64,000 nt of DNA from CAWGGS01 sp046704745 (GTDB lineage Bacteria > Desulfobacterota > Desulfobulbia > Desulfobulbales > Desulfocapsaceae): NCBI GenBank assembly GCA_046704745.1, contig JBJKRL010000085.1, positions 119,377-183,376 on the forward strand, given 5' to 3'. The notes beneath the pieces were generated by a model that was not told the origin of the DNA, searched no databases, and was given only the letters and a program-made list of their open reading frames with translations. Shown piece after piece: positions 1-8,833 of the stretch; position 1 is the first letter of the stretch; each line of letters opens with the position of its first letter. Both the position numbers and the translations under genes were made by a program.

Positions 1-1065
1 GAGTAAATCGATTTCTTCAGAATTGCCAAATTCATCTGTAACGAAATCAACAATCCCTGCCTGTTGGATTTCATAAAAGGCCACCAGCGCCTGTTTGAGA
101 TTCGGTGTCTGGCTCAAGGGGCCGGAAATAAGGAATCCGAGTTGCTTGCCCTTCATCACAGGCACGTGGTTGTTGAAAAAACTCCTATCAAGAAACAGTT
201 TCCAACGCGACGATAAATACCTGTCCTTGATCGATCCTGCAAAAACAAGAATATCTGCAGGTCTAATCTTTTTTTCGAAAAACTCGACATAGCCATCCTG
301 ATCACCGTAGGTACACCTGTTATCATAGGCGCATTGAATACATCCCAGGCATCCTCCTTTAATATCTATTTCATGTAAATTGATTACCTCAATGTCTTCT
401 GAAAAAGCTGCGGTCAAGCTTTGGATCATTCGTTTCACGTTTACTTCCCTCTCCTTACGATCAGTGAGGACAATCACTTTCTTTCCCCGCGTTGAGACTT
501 TCCGGGCCATGGGCCCTGGAACATACTCAAAGGCTTGATGAGCCAGAGGACGGAAGTTCTTCGACGTGGGGGTACAGTTTGTTATGGCATCAAACAAATG
601 TTCGGCAAATAATGACAGCCGTCTTCTTTCCTGCTTCTCCATCAGATCTTCCATTTCGGCGGAGAACCCATCAATATATTTCATCCCCAGATCGTCACAG
701 ACGGCGTTTATGTAATCATGGGCAAGGTGGTCATAGAAATGGATCGATGTACTCAACGATGCCGTATATTTCCCGATAAACGCCTTTGAGCTCCCCCTTT
801 CCCAAATAAGTTCAATGAAACGTTTATAACTGGAAGGCACAAGCAGGAAATACACCGGGAAGGCCCACAGTATTCCGTCTGCCGACGAAACCTCTTCAAT
901 AACTTCTTCGAATATGCCATCCTTATTTTCCAGTGCCTTAATCTGCTGAGAGATGTTTATGGTTTTCAGTTCATGCTGGGGAAATTTTTTACGGATAAAG
1001 AGGACATACTGTATCGTGACACTGAGGTCGCCTTTCGGGCTTCCGTTTAGGACAAGAATTTTCAT
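1..1065 (-). CDS. Tandem flavodoxin-fold reductase with Cys cluster (3' end outside window)
   Basis: Open for 355 codons from an ATG at 1065 to the window edge, so the C-terminus is missing. The N-terminus MKILVLNGSPKGD is the FMN-binding loop of the NADPH-dependent FMN reductase/flavodoxin fold. A second flavodoxin-like unit begins near residue 195 (KKVIVLTDRKE) and carries a C-x2-C-x2-C-x5-C cluster at residues 239-251, like iron-sulfur flavoproteins. The two units suggest an internal duplication in which only the second keeps cysteines; an FMN plus Fe-S electron-transfer role is inferred from the family. A ribosome site (AGAGGAT) lies 8 bases before the start, inside the end of the preceding small frame. 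The substrate cannot be read from the sequence. Confidence 0.8.
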   Translation of the reverse strand, partial: MKILVLNGSPKGDLSVTIQYVLFIRKKFPQHELKTINISQQIKALENKDGIFEEVIEEVSSADGILWAFPVYFLLVPSSYKRFIELIWERGSSKAFIGKYTASLSTSIHFYDHLAHDYINAVCDDLGMKYIDGFSAEMEDLMEKQERRRLSLFAEHLFDAITNCTPTSKNFRPLAHQAFEYVPGPMARKVSTRGKKVIVLTDRKEREVNVKRMIQSLTAAFSEDIEVINLHEIDIKGGCLGCIQCAYDNRCTYGDQDGYVEFFEKKIRPADILVFAGSIKDRYLSSRWKLFLDRSFFNNHVPVMKGKQLGFLISGPLSQTPNLKQALVAFYEIQQAGIVDFVTDEFGNSEEIDLL

Positions 1066-1070
1066 TGTAG

Positions 1071-1367
1071 CTATCCTCTTGTTTTTGTCTGTTTGGTAAA
1101 AAATTTTCTAAGTGCCTGTTCGGCGTTTTCACTTATCGATTCATCGTCCTGCCCATACACCATCCAGAAGGGTTTAGTCGGCATCTTTTTTAATAGCTGT
1201 AAGGCGGAAATCTTGGAGTTACTTTTGAGCGGAAATTGATTCTTGAACAGTATCCAATAATAAGGTGTAAAACAGCAACCAACAAGAATTAAATTGCAAA
1301 GTCTTTGGCGAAATAATTTTATACCTGTCAGCAACTTTATATGTAGAAGTAACAAAAGATTAATCAA
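1071..1367 (-). CDS. Hypothetical small hydrophobic protein or gene remnant
   Basis: A 98-codon frame ending 5 bases before the flavodoxin-fold gene. It has a very hydrophobic leucine-rich N-terminus (possible membrane helix), a second hydrophobic patch, then a charged tail (GQDDESISENAEQALRKFF). There is no ATG at its head: the first usable codon is TTG, and the frame runs further upstream to a stop at 1413 without ATG or GTG. The tail loosely resembles the last helix of flavodoxin-family proteins, so this may be a decayed relative of its neighbour. I do not recognise it; it could be non-coding. Confidence 0.25.
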   Translation of the reverse strand: MINLLLLLHIKLLTGIKLFRQRLCNLILVGCCFTPYYWILFKNQFPLKSNSKISALQLLKKMPTKPFWMVYGQDDESISENAEQALRKFFTKQTKTRG

Positions 1368-1591
1368 ACAAATTATGAAGAGAAAAAGTATTGCCCTTTG
1401 GACATTGTTGGGTTAGGATTGTGGCGTACTAACAAAGTATATAAGCTCGAAAGAGCAACTGCCAAGATGGACTGAAAGAGTGACTATGCATTGCCTGTCA
1501 TGATCATGCCTTCAAAGATCTGGTGGTAATGGGTAAGAGATACGAAGTTATGACACGGAGATCAGGCCGACTGAAAGCGGATTGTTTACGA

Positions 1592-2060
1592 CGCGTGGTG
1601 CTGGTATCGATTAACCAGCCAATCAACTATTCTCTCGGACTTCCTTTGATCAAGGCATATGCAGATCAACATCCCTTCCTGTCCCGGCAGGTTGACATAA
1701 AAATAATGCAGACTAATATCCTGCCTTGGAGGACGGTAACACCCTTTCTTTTATCAAAAAATTGCTGGGCATCCGTCCTCAGCTTGTGGCATTTGCCTGT
1801 TACGCGTGGAACACTCGGGCGGTAGCCTCCATTTGCCGTTGGTTGCGTAAGGTCATGCCTCGCACGGTTATTGTATTGGGCAAGGGTGTTAAACGCATTC
1901 ATATCCTGGATCCTACCCTGCAGGCCAATGCCAACACAGAGGAGTTGTGCAGCTTCCTGCTGGCTCAGAATCTGAAGGGTATCGAGTTATCGGCCGAGTT
2001 CTATGCCGAGCTGGTTACACCGGACAATATTGCTCGGTGTGGCAAGCAAGCATCGGGCAT
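1592..2060 (+). pseudogene. Decayed B12-binding radical SAM protein
   Basis: Two reading frames together give pieces of one protein. The first (about 1592-1727) reads RVVLVSINQPINYSLGLPLI, the first strand and helix of a cobalamin-binding domain. After a frameshift near 1726 the sequence continues RPQLVAFACYAWN and RTVIVLGKG, the rest of that domain. It then jumps straight to KRIHILDPTLQANANTEELC, which in B12-binding radical SAM enzymes lies after the CxxxCxxC cluster. The region that should hold the SAM-cluster cysteines is absent. A frameshift plus a deletion of roughly 100 codons means the gene is dead. No intact copy lies in the window. Confidence 0.7.
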
Positions 2061-2115
2061 AGTTTGTCGTTTGGTCAAAACAAATTTAAATGTAATTTCC
2101 ACCCTGTTTTTATAT

Positions 2116-2964
2116 CTATGGAGATGTGTTTGCTAGCGCCTCTATCATTTCAAAGAGTTCTATTGGATTTTTGCCATTTGCACTCGCGTTTTCCTTCATT
2201 GTCAGCTCACGCTTTACCTCAATTCCCTGCTTTGCCAGTTCGCCGATGATTTTATCAAGGTTCAGATTATATTCGCGGCAAAACGTTTCCAGGGTTTTTC
2301 TGCCAAAACCTGAAGGAGGGGTGTGGGGAAAGGTATTGGCTCCTTGTACACCTATAGTCGTGTCTGGGTTACGCCTTGCCGTCTTGATAATTTCGTAAAC
2401 CTGCTGCGGAGTTAAATCCTTTATTCTGGCCAGGTCTTTTATCGTATTGGTGTCTGCAACATGAGTAAAACCTGCAGCCTTAAGTAGAATAACCACCTGA
2501 TTGAGGTCCAAATTTTCTTTTTTAGCAAACATCTTCAGAGTAGAGAGTTCAGCATGACCGTAGGGCGGTTCTCCATATTTTTTTGCTCCGGCTTGTTTGA
2601 ACGAATCATTGATATGCAGGATGACATTCATTGGAGGAAAAGGATAATAGGTTCCAATCACAAAGATGGCAGTAATGAAAAGGGCGACATTAAAAGAGAG
2701 AGTAAATACTTTGAGTTCGCGTGCCTTGTTTTTCAGATAGGTGAGGATGGGTTTCCAGTTGTACAGGAGATGCAGAAGTCCTGCAGCCAGGAAAAGAAAT
2801 CCGGTTGTGACATGCTGGTCTCCCCATTGGCTTTTGGTTAATCCCCAGAATCGCCAATCCGCCCAATAGGCCACCCTGCCTTCTGGAGCGATATAGAGAA
2901 CAACAGAGTTAAAGATCAGGACCACAAACGAGAGAAGCATGGTCAACGAAGTGATTTTTCGCAT
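2116..2964 (-). CDS. DUF4405-type membrane protein
   Basis: 282 residues from the ATG at 2964 (MRKITSLTMLLSF). I chose this start because the first membrane helix begins at once; an open extension to 3189 looks non-coding and has no better ribosome site. There are three predicted membrane helices (about residues 5-24, 50-70, 85-107). The segment between the first two (PEGRVAYWADWRFWGLTKSQ, then DQHVTTG) is typical of DUF4405, and two histidines 14 residues apart in helix 2 could bind heme as in b-type cytochrome relatives. The C-terminal 150 residues are soluble and helical with two related helix-rich segments. Function is unknown; a membrane redox role is only inferred. Confidence 0.75.
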   Translation of the reverse strand: MRKITSLTMLLSFVVLIFNSVVLYIAPEGRVAYWADWRFWGLTKSQWGDQHVTTGFLFLAAGLLHLLYNWKPILTYLKNKARELKVFTLSFNVALFITAIFVIGTYYPFPPMNVILHINDSFKQAGAKKYGEPPYGHAELSTLKMFAKKENLDLNQVVILLKAAGFTHVADTNTIKDLARIKDLTPQQVYEIIKTARRNPDTTIGVQGANTFPHTPPSGFGRKTLETFCREYNLNLDKIIGELAKQGIEVKRELTMKENASANGKNPIELFEMIEALANTSP

Positions 2965-3422
2965 ATTTTTAGTTTGTTGAGTTTGTGATATAATCCCAGC
3001 ATGAAGCAGTTTTTTACTCTGCGACATGTCGGTGTCTCTCTGATAAAAGGAGGCCATCCGGAGTGGAGATCTGCTTTCCTTTCTCGTATTCAATAACAAT
3101 TCCTTCGGAATTCTGCTATTAAAAAAAGTCAGGATGAATCGTTGCGACTCTCCCCCGTATTTCTCACGAACACTGAAGTATGTTTTCATGCCGGAAACGG
3201 ATGGAGTTTCAGTTTTGAAGAGATCGCCAGAGACTTCGGACTTGAAAAATGCAGCTCGATAAGTAGCATTGACTTCAAGACTTGAATATCAGCTCTATCC
3301 AAGAATGAATCATTAAACCGTACACCGGGTTGATAGTAACTGAACCGCAACCAACCCATAAAAAGCCCCCCTTTGTTTTTTGATGTAAAATATTTCTTCG
3401 CTACCTTTGAGGTGCAGTTGCA
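2965..3422. other. Intergenic region, no supported gene
   Basis: A 458-base stretch between the divergent DUF4405 and PilZ-like genes. It presumably holds both promoters. The only structure I see is the first copy of a 37-base degenerate repeat at 3235-3271. The frames crossing it on the minus strand have no plausible protein features. Confidence 0.5.
3235..3271 (+). repeat. Degenerate intergenic repeat, copy A
   Basis: Begins TTCGGACTTGAAAAATGCAG and ends AAGTAGCATTG. It aligns without gaps to 4234-4270 with 29 of 37 bases identical. Both copies precede a plus-strand gene by about 150-190 bases. Confidence 0.45.
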
Positions 3423-4115
3423 ATGAATGTGAAGGCCGATATTGAAAAGAACAGGTTGTATCTGAAACTCCCTGGAAAAATCTCCAAAAGGGAATGGGAA
3501 GGAATCTATACTGAAGTGCGTTTTTGCGTTGCCGACCTGCATCCGGGATTTCAGGTGATTGCCGATTACTCGGAATCAAGCCTGGTGTCGGTGAGCGGTA
3601 TACCGACATTTCGAAAACTGATGAACTACCTTATCAGAAACGGGGTGGGCGAGGTTGTTCGAGTAGTTGACAGCCACAGCCTGTTGTTCAAGCAGGTGGT
3701 TAACCTGTCGTCACGTATATGCGGATACAAACCAATCTATGCCCACAGTGTGGAGGAGGCCGGAGACAGACTCGATGCCGCGTTTCAACGAAATGGACTT
3801 CGATTTCATTACAAAGCACTTCCGCAGGCTGAATACAGTACGGACGATGCTCAAACAGGCACCGGTTGTATCCTGAATATTTCGACAAGCGGCTGCGCAA
3901 TAGGGTCCGCTACCCTTGTTCCCTCAATGAACGCGGAGATTGGTCTCAGGTTGGCCTTTACAACAGAAAAAGACACGATTCAGGAGTTTAAAATCAAGGC
4001 CCGTGTTGTAAGAATCGAAGAAAACGGATTTGCCACCACATTTCTGGATTTCGATGGCGATCAAAAAGACCAGATGATGCAATGCCTGTTACGTGAATCC
4101 GAACGTGAACTCTGA
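3423..4115 (+). CDS. PilZ-like domain protein with N-terminal STAS-like region
   Basis: 230 residues, start supported by GAGGTG 8 bases upstream. The N-terminal half (about 1-110) has the alternating strand/helix pattern of STAS/SpoIIAA-like proteins (EKNRLYLKLPGKISKREW, FQVIADYSESS). The C-terminal half (about 125-225) looks like a PilZ beta barrel: LNISTSGCAI corresponds to the D/NxSxxG motif and FATTFLDFDGDQKDQM to the family's end. The RxxxR c-di-GMP motif is not clear, so it may not bind the nucleotide. Soluble, no signal peptide. It stands alone, so its partner cannot be inferred. Confidence 0.65.
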   Translation: MNVKADIEKNRLYLKLPGKISKREWEGIYTEVRFCVADLHPGFQVIADYSESSLVSVSGIPTFRKLMNYLIRNGVGEVVRVVDSHSLLFKQVVNLSSRICGYKPIYAHSVEEAGDRLDAAFQRNGLRFHYKALPQAEYSTDDAQTGTGCILNISTSGCAIGSATLVPSMNAEIGLRLAFTTEKDTIQEFKIKARVVRIEENGFATTFLDFDGDQKDQMMQCLLRESEREL

Positions 4116-4460
4116 TTCGGATCGGCTTGCCTTCTGTAAATTTCATGATCATGTCGGTTAGAATTTTGGAGTGCAACGTCTGAGACTTATTGCCGAAAAG
4201 CAATGTCGTTGGGAGGAGAGATTTTTCGGAACATTCGGACTTGATAAATACTGTTTCGTAAGTAGCATTTGTCAGTAAGGTGAGCAAAATTTTGTATGGC
4301 AAGAGGCACTGAAACCGGGTGAGAGTCTTGGACTGGTGCTCATACAGAATGAAGCAAAAAATTGTTCGCTGTTGTTCCTTGTTCGACCTGTCTTGGAAAG
4401 GGGGAAAGAAAAATTAGCAAGCTTTTTCTAAACCTCTTTTTGAAAAAGCAAAGGAATGCC
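4116..4460. other. Leader of the pqi operon, no gene
   Basis: 345 bases before the pqi operon. They contain repeat copy B (4234-4270). An in-frame extension of pqiA back to 4362 lacks coding character. Nothing else was recognised. Confidence 0.45.
4234..4270 (+). repeat. Degenerate intergenic repeat, copy B
   Basis: Begins TTCGGACTTGATAAATACTG and ends TAAGTAGCATTT. It is the second copy of the element at 3235-3271 (29/37 identities), 190 bases before the first pqiA start. Confidence 0.45.
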
Positions 4461-5135
4461 ATGACCTCTGGAAAAGAAAGAGCGGAAGGTTCCGTGAATC
4501 AAACGCCGTTGCGACCACCGCCGATCATCGTTTGTCCGGATTGTGACCTTCTCCAGAAAAGGATACCTCTTTCACCCGGTTGTGCCGCCCGCTGCCGTCG
4601 TTGCGGAGCCGTTCTTTATCGCAACTCTCTTCAAAGCCTCGATCGCCCGGTGGCATTGCTTATCACTGCCGCTATTTTGTTTGTCATAGCCAATGCCAAC
4701 CCCATCGTCACACTCGAGGCCGAAGGAATACGAAATACGACGACTATGCTCGGTGCGGTACGGGCACTCATGAACCAGGATATGCCAATTGTCTCACTCC
4801 TGGTCTTTTTTACAGCTGTTTTGGCTCCGGCCGTCGAGATTGCCGTCATGCTCTATCTTCTGATTTCATTGAGAGGGGGGCACATTCCTGTAGGAATTCA
4901 CATACTCTTTCGTATAGTCCACGCCATCAGACACTGGAATATGGTCGAGGTATTCATGCTTGCCTTGCTTGTGGCACTGGTGAAGCTTTCAATGTTTGCC
5001 GATGTGGTCCCGGCCATGGCACTCTGGTCGTATGCCCTGTTTACCATCCTTTTGGCCGCAGCGTGGACATCATTCGATCCGCATGATATCTGGAAATACG
5101 CCGAAGCTGCAGGTGGTGAGGAGTCGATATCATGA
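4461..5135 (+). CDS. pqiA: Paraquat-inducible protein A family, first half
   Basis: 224 residues starting at the ATG at 4461, preceded by AAAGGA; the longer frame from 4362 has no ribosome site. An N-terminal zinc-ribbon-like pair (CPDCDLLQKR ... CRRCGAVLYR, residues about 25-60) is followed by four membrane helices with the family's ANANPIVTLEAEG segment. PqiA/LetA proteins are inner-membrane partners of MCE proteins in lipid trafficking between membranes. E. coli PqiA has two such modules in one chain; here they are two genes. The stop overlaps the next start by 4 bases (ATGA), indicating translational coupling. Confidence 0.9.
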   Translation: MTSGKERAEGSVNQTPLRPPPIIVCPDCDLLQKRIPLSPGCAARCRRCGAVLYRNSLQSLDRPVALLITAAILFVIANANPIVTLEAEGIRNTTTMLGAVRALMNQDMPIVSLLVFFTAVLAPAVEIAVMLYLLISLRGGHIPVGIHILFRIVHAIRHWNMVEVFMLALLVALVKLSMFADVVPAMALWSYALFTILLAAAWTSFDPHDIWKYAEAAGGEESIS

Positions 5136-5770
5136 CCGGGGAGTATGTAACAGCCAGGGAGTGCGGCATTGTAGCCTGCCATGAGTGCGGCATGGCTTCG
5201 CGGCCACCTCAAGACGCTCAGTGCGTGTTTTGCCCGCGCTGTCGAGCCAGGCTCCACATCCGCAGGCAGACCAGCGTAATAAGCTGTTGGGCTTTCCTCA
5301 TTGCAGCATGCCTTCTTTATGTTCCGGCCAATACACTGCCGATTATGACAACGAGTACGCTTACGGGAAGCACGGATAATACCATTTTGAGCGGAATACT
5401 CTCATTGTGGGATTCGGGTTCGTGGGGGATTGCCGCAATCGTTTTTTGTGCCAGCATTCTTGTCCCTTTTTTAAAACTGATCTCTCTCACCTTGCTTCTT
5501 ATATCCGTGCGTGGACCATCTTGGTGGAGTCCGGAGCAACGGATACGGCTTTATCGTCTGATAAAGGTGGTCGGCCGTTGGTCCATGCTTGATATTTATG
5601 TGGTTGCCATCCTCACCAAATTGGTGCAGTTTCATTTTTTGGCAACTGTGGAGGCCGGACCCGCGGCATTTTATTTTGCCGCCGTGGTGGTGTTTACCAT
5701 ACTTGCGGCAAGGCAGTTTGACCCGCGTCTCATATGGGATTCATCCCGGTTGGGGGTTGGACATGAATGA
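5132..5770 (+). CDS. pqiA: Paraquat-inducible protein A family, second half
   Basis: 212 residues. Same architecture as the preceding gene: zinc-ribbon cysteines (CHECGMASRP, CPRCRARLH), then four membrane helices with the matching PANTLPIMTTSTL segment. It corresponds to the second LetA-like module of single-chain PqiA. Its start overlaps the upstream stop by 4 bases and its end overlaps pqiB by 8 bases, so all four genes are probably one transcript. The two halves likely form a heterodimer in the inner membrane; that is inference from the fused homologue. Confidence 0.9.
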   Translation: MTGEYVTARECGIVACHECGMASRPPQDAQCVFCPRCRARLHIRRQTSVISCWAFLIAACLLYVPANTLPIMTTSTLTGSTDNTILSGILSLWDSGSWGIAAIVFCASILVPFLKLISLTLLLISVRGPSWWSPEQRIRLYRLIKVVGRWSMLDIYVVAILTKLVQFHFLATVEAGPAAFYFAAVVVFTILAARQFDPRLIWDSSRLGVGHE

Positions 5771-7391
5771 CGCATCTACCAGGCAGGATATCCCGGAAAT
5801 TCCCGATGCGGTTGAAGCACCGAAAAGACGTTGTTCCATTCAACTTGTCTGGATTCTTCCCATCATTGCCGCGATCATCGGGGGAACGATTGCCGTCAAT
5901 GCCTACCTTGAACGTGGTTTGCGAATCACAATAACCTTTGAAACGGGAACAGGCCTTGAGGCGGGAAAGACCAGGATAAAGTATAAAGATGTAGTGATAG
6001 GCAAGGTGGAAAAAATAGAAATCGCCCAAGATCACTCACATGTCATAATAACTGCCCGGCTCGGCCAGAAAAACAAGGAATTTCTTGCCAAAGATACCCG
6101 TTACTGGGTTGTCCGGCCCCGGATCTCCGGCGGCTATGTCTCCGGGCTTGACACACTAATGGGCGGCACCTATATCGGAGTGGACGCGGGCAAATCAAAA
6201 GAGACGTCGCAGGCCTTCGAGGGCTTGGAAATACCTCCGGTGGTCACCTCCGATGAGACAGGAACAAAGTTTTTTCTGCATGCCGCGGATCTCGGATCAC
6301 TCAACATCACATCTCCTATTTATTTCCATCGTATCCAGGTCGGCCAGGTGGCAGGATTCGATCTTGACAAAGACGGCAAGGGTGTGATTTTTACTATTTT
6401 TATCAAATCGCCTTATGACCGATTCGTCAGGGTAAACTCTCTTTTCTGGCATGCCAGCGGCATAGATCTTTCGTTTACCAGCAGCGGTCTCAAGCTAAAA
6501 ACGCAATCTCTCCTCTCTATCTTACTGGGTGGTATTGCCTTTGAAGTTCCGGATTCTAATAAAGTGGCACCAAAAGCACCTCCCAATTCCACCTTCACCT
6601 TGTTTGCCGGCAAGGAGGACGCGATAAACCATGCACAGACGACACAGGCATTTCGGTTGATCTGCAGGGGGTCGGTACGCGGCCTGGCCGTAAAGTCGGC
6701 CGTTGAGTTTAATGGTGTACCTCTGGGCGAAGTTACGGGGATAAACCTGGTGTTTGATCACAAATTAAAGCAATTTTATGTCGCCGTTGATATCAGGTTG
6801 TTCCTCGAACGCCTTGTGGGGCCCTTGCAATCCGGATCGCAAAAAACTGAAGATACCAGGATTGTTCTTAACGATTTGGTTCACCGTGGCCTGCGTGCAC
6901 GGCTCGGACGGAGCAATTTTCTGACCGGCCGGCGTACTATTGACCTCGATTTTGTCGATAAGGCCGAACCGGCAGAAATTAATTGGCAGAAAGTGCCGCC
7001 CGTGTTTCCCACAACTCTATCCGGCCAGGGAGATCTCCAACAAACATTGGAAAAAATTGCACGGAAAATTGATAAGATGCCTCTCAACGAGATTGCAGAT
7101 GAGCTGCGGCGGTCCATTGCCAGTCTCAATCAATCACTTACTAGCGCCGATAAGCTGCTGAAGACTGTGAACAAAGAGCTTGTCCCCGAAGTCCAATTGG
7201 TCCTCAAAGATGCACATGAGACACTTGGCGCGGCGCAAAAGGTCCTGTCTGAAGATTCACCAATGCAAAACGATCTGCGTGAAGCGTTGCATCAGCTTTC
7301 CCGCGCCGCCTGGTCGGTGAGAAATCTTGTCGATTACCTGCAGCGTGATCCGGAATCTCTCCTTCGGGGAAAAAAGGAAGGTAAGCAATGA
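5763..7391 (+). CDS. pqiB: MCE-domain lipid transport protein PqiB
   Basis: 542 residues from the ATG at 5763; the frame runs back to 5589 but that part lies inside pqiA. A single N-terminal membrane anchor (VWILPIIAAIIGGTIAVNAY) is followed by three MCE domains, starting near residues 45 (ITFETGTGLEAGKTRIKYKD), 160 (ADLGSLNITSPIYFHRIQVG) and 285 (FRLICRGSVRGLAVKSAVEF), then a long C-terminal helix. Stacked MCE rings with a helical needle bridge the periplasm in the characterised PqiB. The ribosome site lies inside pqiA. The three-domain arrangement and the neighbours make the call firm. Confidence 0.93.
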   Translation: MNDASTRQDIPEIPDAVEAPKRRCSIQLVWILPIIAAIIGGTIAVNAYLERGLRITITFETGTGLEAGKTRIKYKDVVIGKVEKIEIAQDHSHVIITARLGQKNKEFLAKDTRYWVVRPRISGGYVSGLDTLMGGTYIGVDAGKSKETSQAFEGLEIPPVVTSDETGTKFFLHAADLGSLNITSPIYFHRIQVGQVAGFDLDKDGKGVIFTIFIKSPYDRFVRVNSLFWHASGIDLSFTSSGLKLKTQSLLSILLGGIAFEVPDSNKVAPKAPPNSTFTLFAGKEDAINHAQTTQAFRLICRGSVRGLAVKSAVEFNGVPLGEVTGINLVFDHKLKQFYVAVDIRLFLERLVGPLQSGSQKTEDTRIVLNDLVHRGLRARLGRSNFLTGRRTIDLDFVDKAEPAEINWQKVPPVFPTTLSGQGDLQQTLEKIARKIDKMPLNEIADELRRSIASLNQSLTSADKLLKTVNKELVPEVQLVLKDAHETLGAAQKVLSEDSPMQNDLREALHQLSRAAWSVRNLVDYLQRDPESLLRGKKEGKQ

Positions 7392-7990
7392 GACTCTTCA
7401 AGTTCATATCGGGATTGGTGATGCTGCTCTTGCTGATTGCCGCATCAGGTTGCGGCAGATCACCGGATACGACCTTATATACCTTAACCGCTCTGGCTCC
7501 CAAGTCGGCTCATTCCGCTATGGTTCCTCTCTCAATCTCCGTGGGTCCTATCTCGTTGCCCGACCTTGTGGACAGACCGGAGATGGTCATACGGGTATCC
7601 GCCAATAAGGTGAAGCTTCTTGAAACACATCTCTGGGCTGAGCCGTTGAGAAGCGAAATTCCTCATTTAATGGCGGAAAATCTCACTCGGCTGCTGCGTC
7701 CTGCAAGGGTGTTTGTTTACGGCCAAACCGCGGTTCCGCCTGCGCAGTACCGTGTGATGATGGATATCCAGCGTTTTGAATTCAGACCGGAGGCAGGTGT
7801 CGACATCGGGGCTTACTGGTCGATCCAACGGACTTCAGACAAATCCATTTTGAAAACAGCTCACTCACAAGTGCACCAAGCGGTTACAAAAGCCGGTTAT
7901 GATGCGGTGGTCGCAGCTTACAGCAGCGCCTTGGAGACCGTTTGTGCCGATATTGCAAGATCATTGAGCGGTCTAAAACTCAAACAATAA
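7388..7990 (+). CDS. pqiC: PqiC-type outer-membrane lipoprotein
   Basis: 200 residues. A lipoprotein signal peptide ends in the lipobox AASGC (Cys 22). The mature part has the ABC-type transport auxiliary (DUF330) pattern: TLYTLTAL, SISVGPISLPDLVDRPEMVIR and LWAEPLRSEIPHLMAENLTR. Known PqiC is the outer-membrane partner of PqiB. Start overlaps pqiB by 4 bases. The 3' end overlaps the convergent haloacid dehalogenase gene by 11 bases, leaving no room for a separate terminator. Confidence 0.92.
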   Translation: MRLFKFISGLVMLLLLIAASGCGRSPDTTLYTLTALAPKSAHSAMVPLSISVGPISLPDLVDRPEMVIRVSANKVKLLETHLWAEPLRSEIPHLMAENLTRLLRPARVFVYGQTAVPPAQYRVMMDIQRFEFRPEAGVDIGAYWSIQRTSDKSILKTAHSQVHQAVTKAGYDAVVAAYSSALETVCADIARSLSGLKLKQ

Positions 7991-8666
7991 TATCATTTAA
8001 TTCCGAAAGGTTGCCGATTTCCACATCCGGATGCCCGGGAAGCCTTTCCATGCTCTGTCCGAACCGATTGACCCAGACCACCCTAAATCCAAAAGCCGAG
8101 GCTCCCGCAGCATCCCACGCATTTGCAGACAAGAAGACAATTTCTTCGGCAGGAACAAGCAATCCATCAACAGCCATGTTATAAACTCGTGGATCCGGTT
8201 TGAATATTTTGACATCCTCCACCGAAAACGTTGCCTCCAACAATTCAGAAATGCCCGAATGATGCACGGCCGCTTCCAGCATGGCCGGTGATCCATTGGA
8301 CAGAATTGCAAGGTGCAGCCCTCGCTTCTTCAATATTTTTAGGGTATCAGGAACTTCAGGGTAACAATCAAGTTTCAGATATGCTTGCATGAGATCCTCC
8401 TTCAGGGCGAGATCGTCTATTTTGTGCACATCAAGGGAAAAATCCAGAGCATCCCCAGTCACCTCCCAAAAATCGGCGTGGTAGCCCATCAAACTGCGCA
8501 ACCATGTATACTCAAGTTGCTTGGTTCTCCACAACCAGGACAACTGATCGGCAATATCACCTAACCGTTGCCGATATTTCCCTACAGCGGAATGAACATC
8601 GAACAAGGTTCCATAAGCATCAAATACACATGCCTTTACCCCGTAAATCGTTTTTTTCTCCATCAT
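7980..8666 (-). CDS. Haloacid dehalogenase type II (HAD hydrolase)
   Basis: 228 residues, close to the usual 220-230. HAD motifs are complete: nucleophile Asp in VFDAYGTLFD (about residue 15), Ser/Asn in LAILSNGSP (about 122), Lys in KIFKPDPRVY (about 155) and the acidic end LSANAWDAAGASAFG, which is characteristic of L-2-haloacid dehalogenases rather than phosphatases. The family hydrolyses 2-haloacids to 2-hydroxyacids; the true substrate is unproven. Cytosolic. The first two codons are both Met, so the start may be one codon later. Confidence 0.85.
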   Translation of the reverse strand: MMEKKTIYGVKACVFDAYGTLFDVHSAVGKYRQRLGDIADQLSWLWRTKQLEYTWLRSLMGYHADFWEVTGDALDFSLDVHKIDDLALKEDLMQAYLKLDCYPEVPDTLKILKKRGLHLAILSNGSPAMLEAAVHHSGISELLEATFSVEDVKIFKPDPRVYNMAVDGLLVPAEEIVFLSANAWDAAGASAFGFRVVWVNRFGQSMERLPGHPDVEIGNLSELNDIIV

Positions 8667-8833
8667 GCAATTACCTCAGGTGTTATACTGCATTTGCAGA
8701 GTTTTACTAATGAAATACGCCTATAGCCCCTTTTGGGAATCTTCTTTGGATGTATGCACAAGCTTCTTCCTCAGGTCAGTACGTTCACTGTTCCTTTGCT
8801 CCGAACTCCTACGACTGAAAAAAGAACAAGAGA

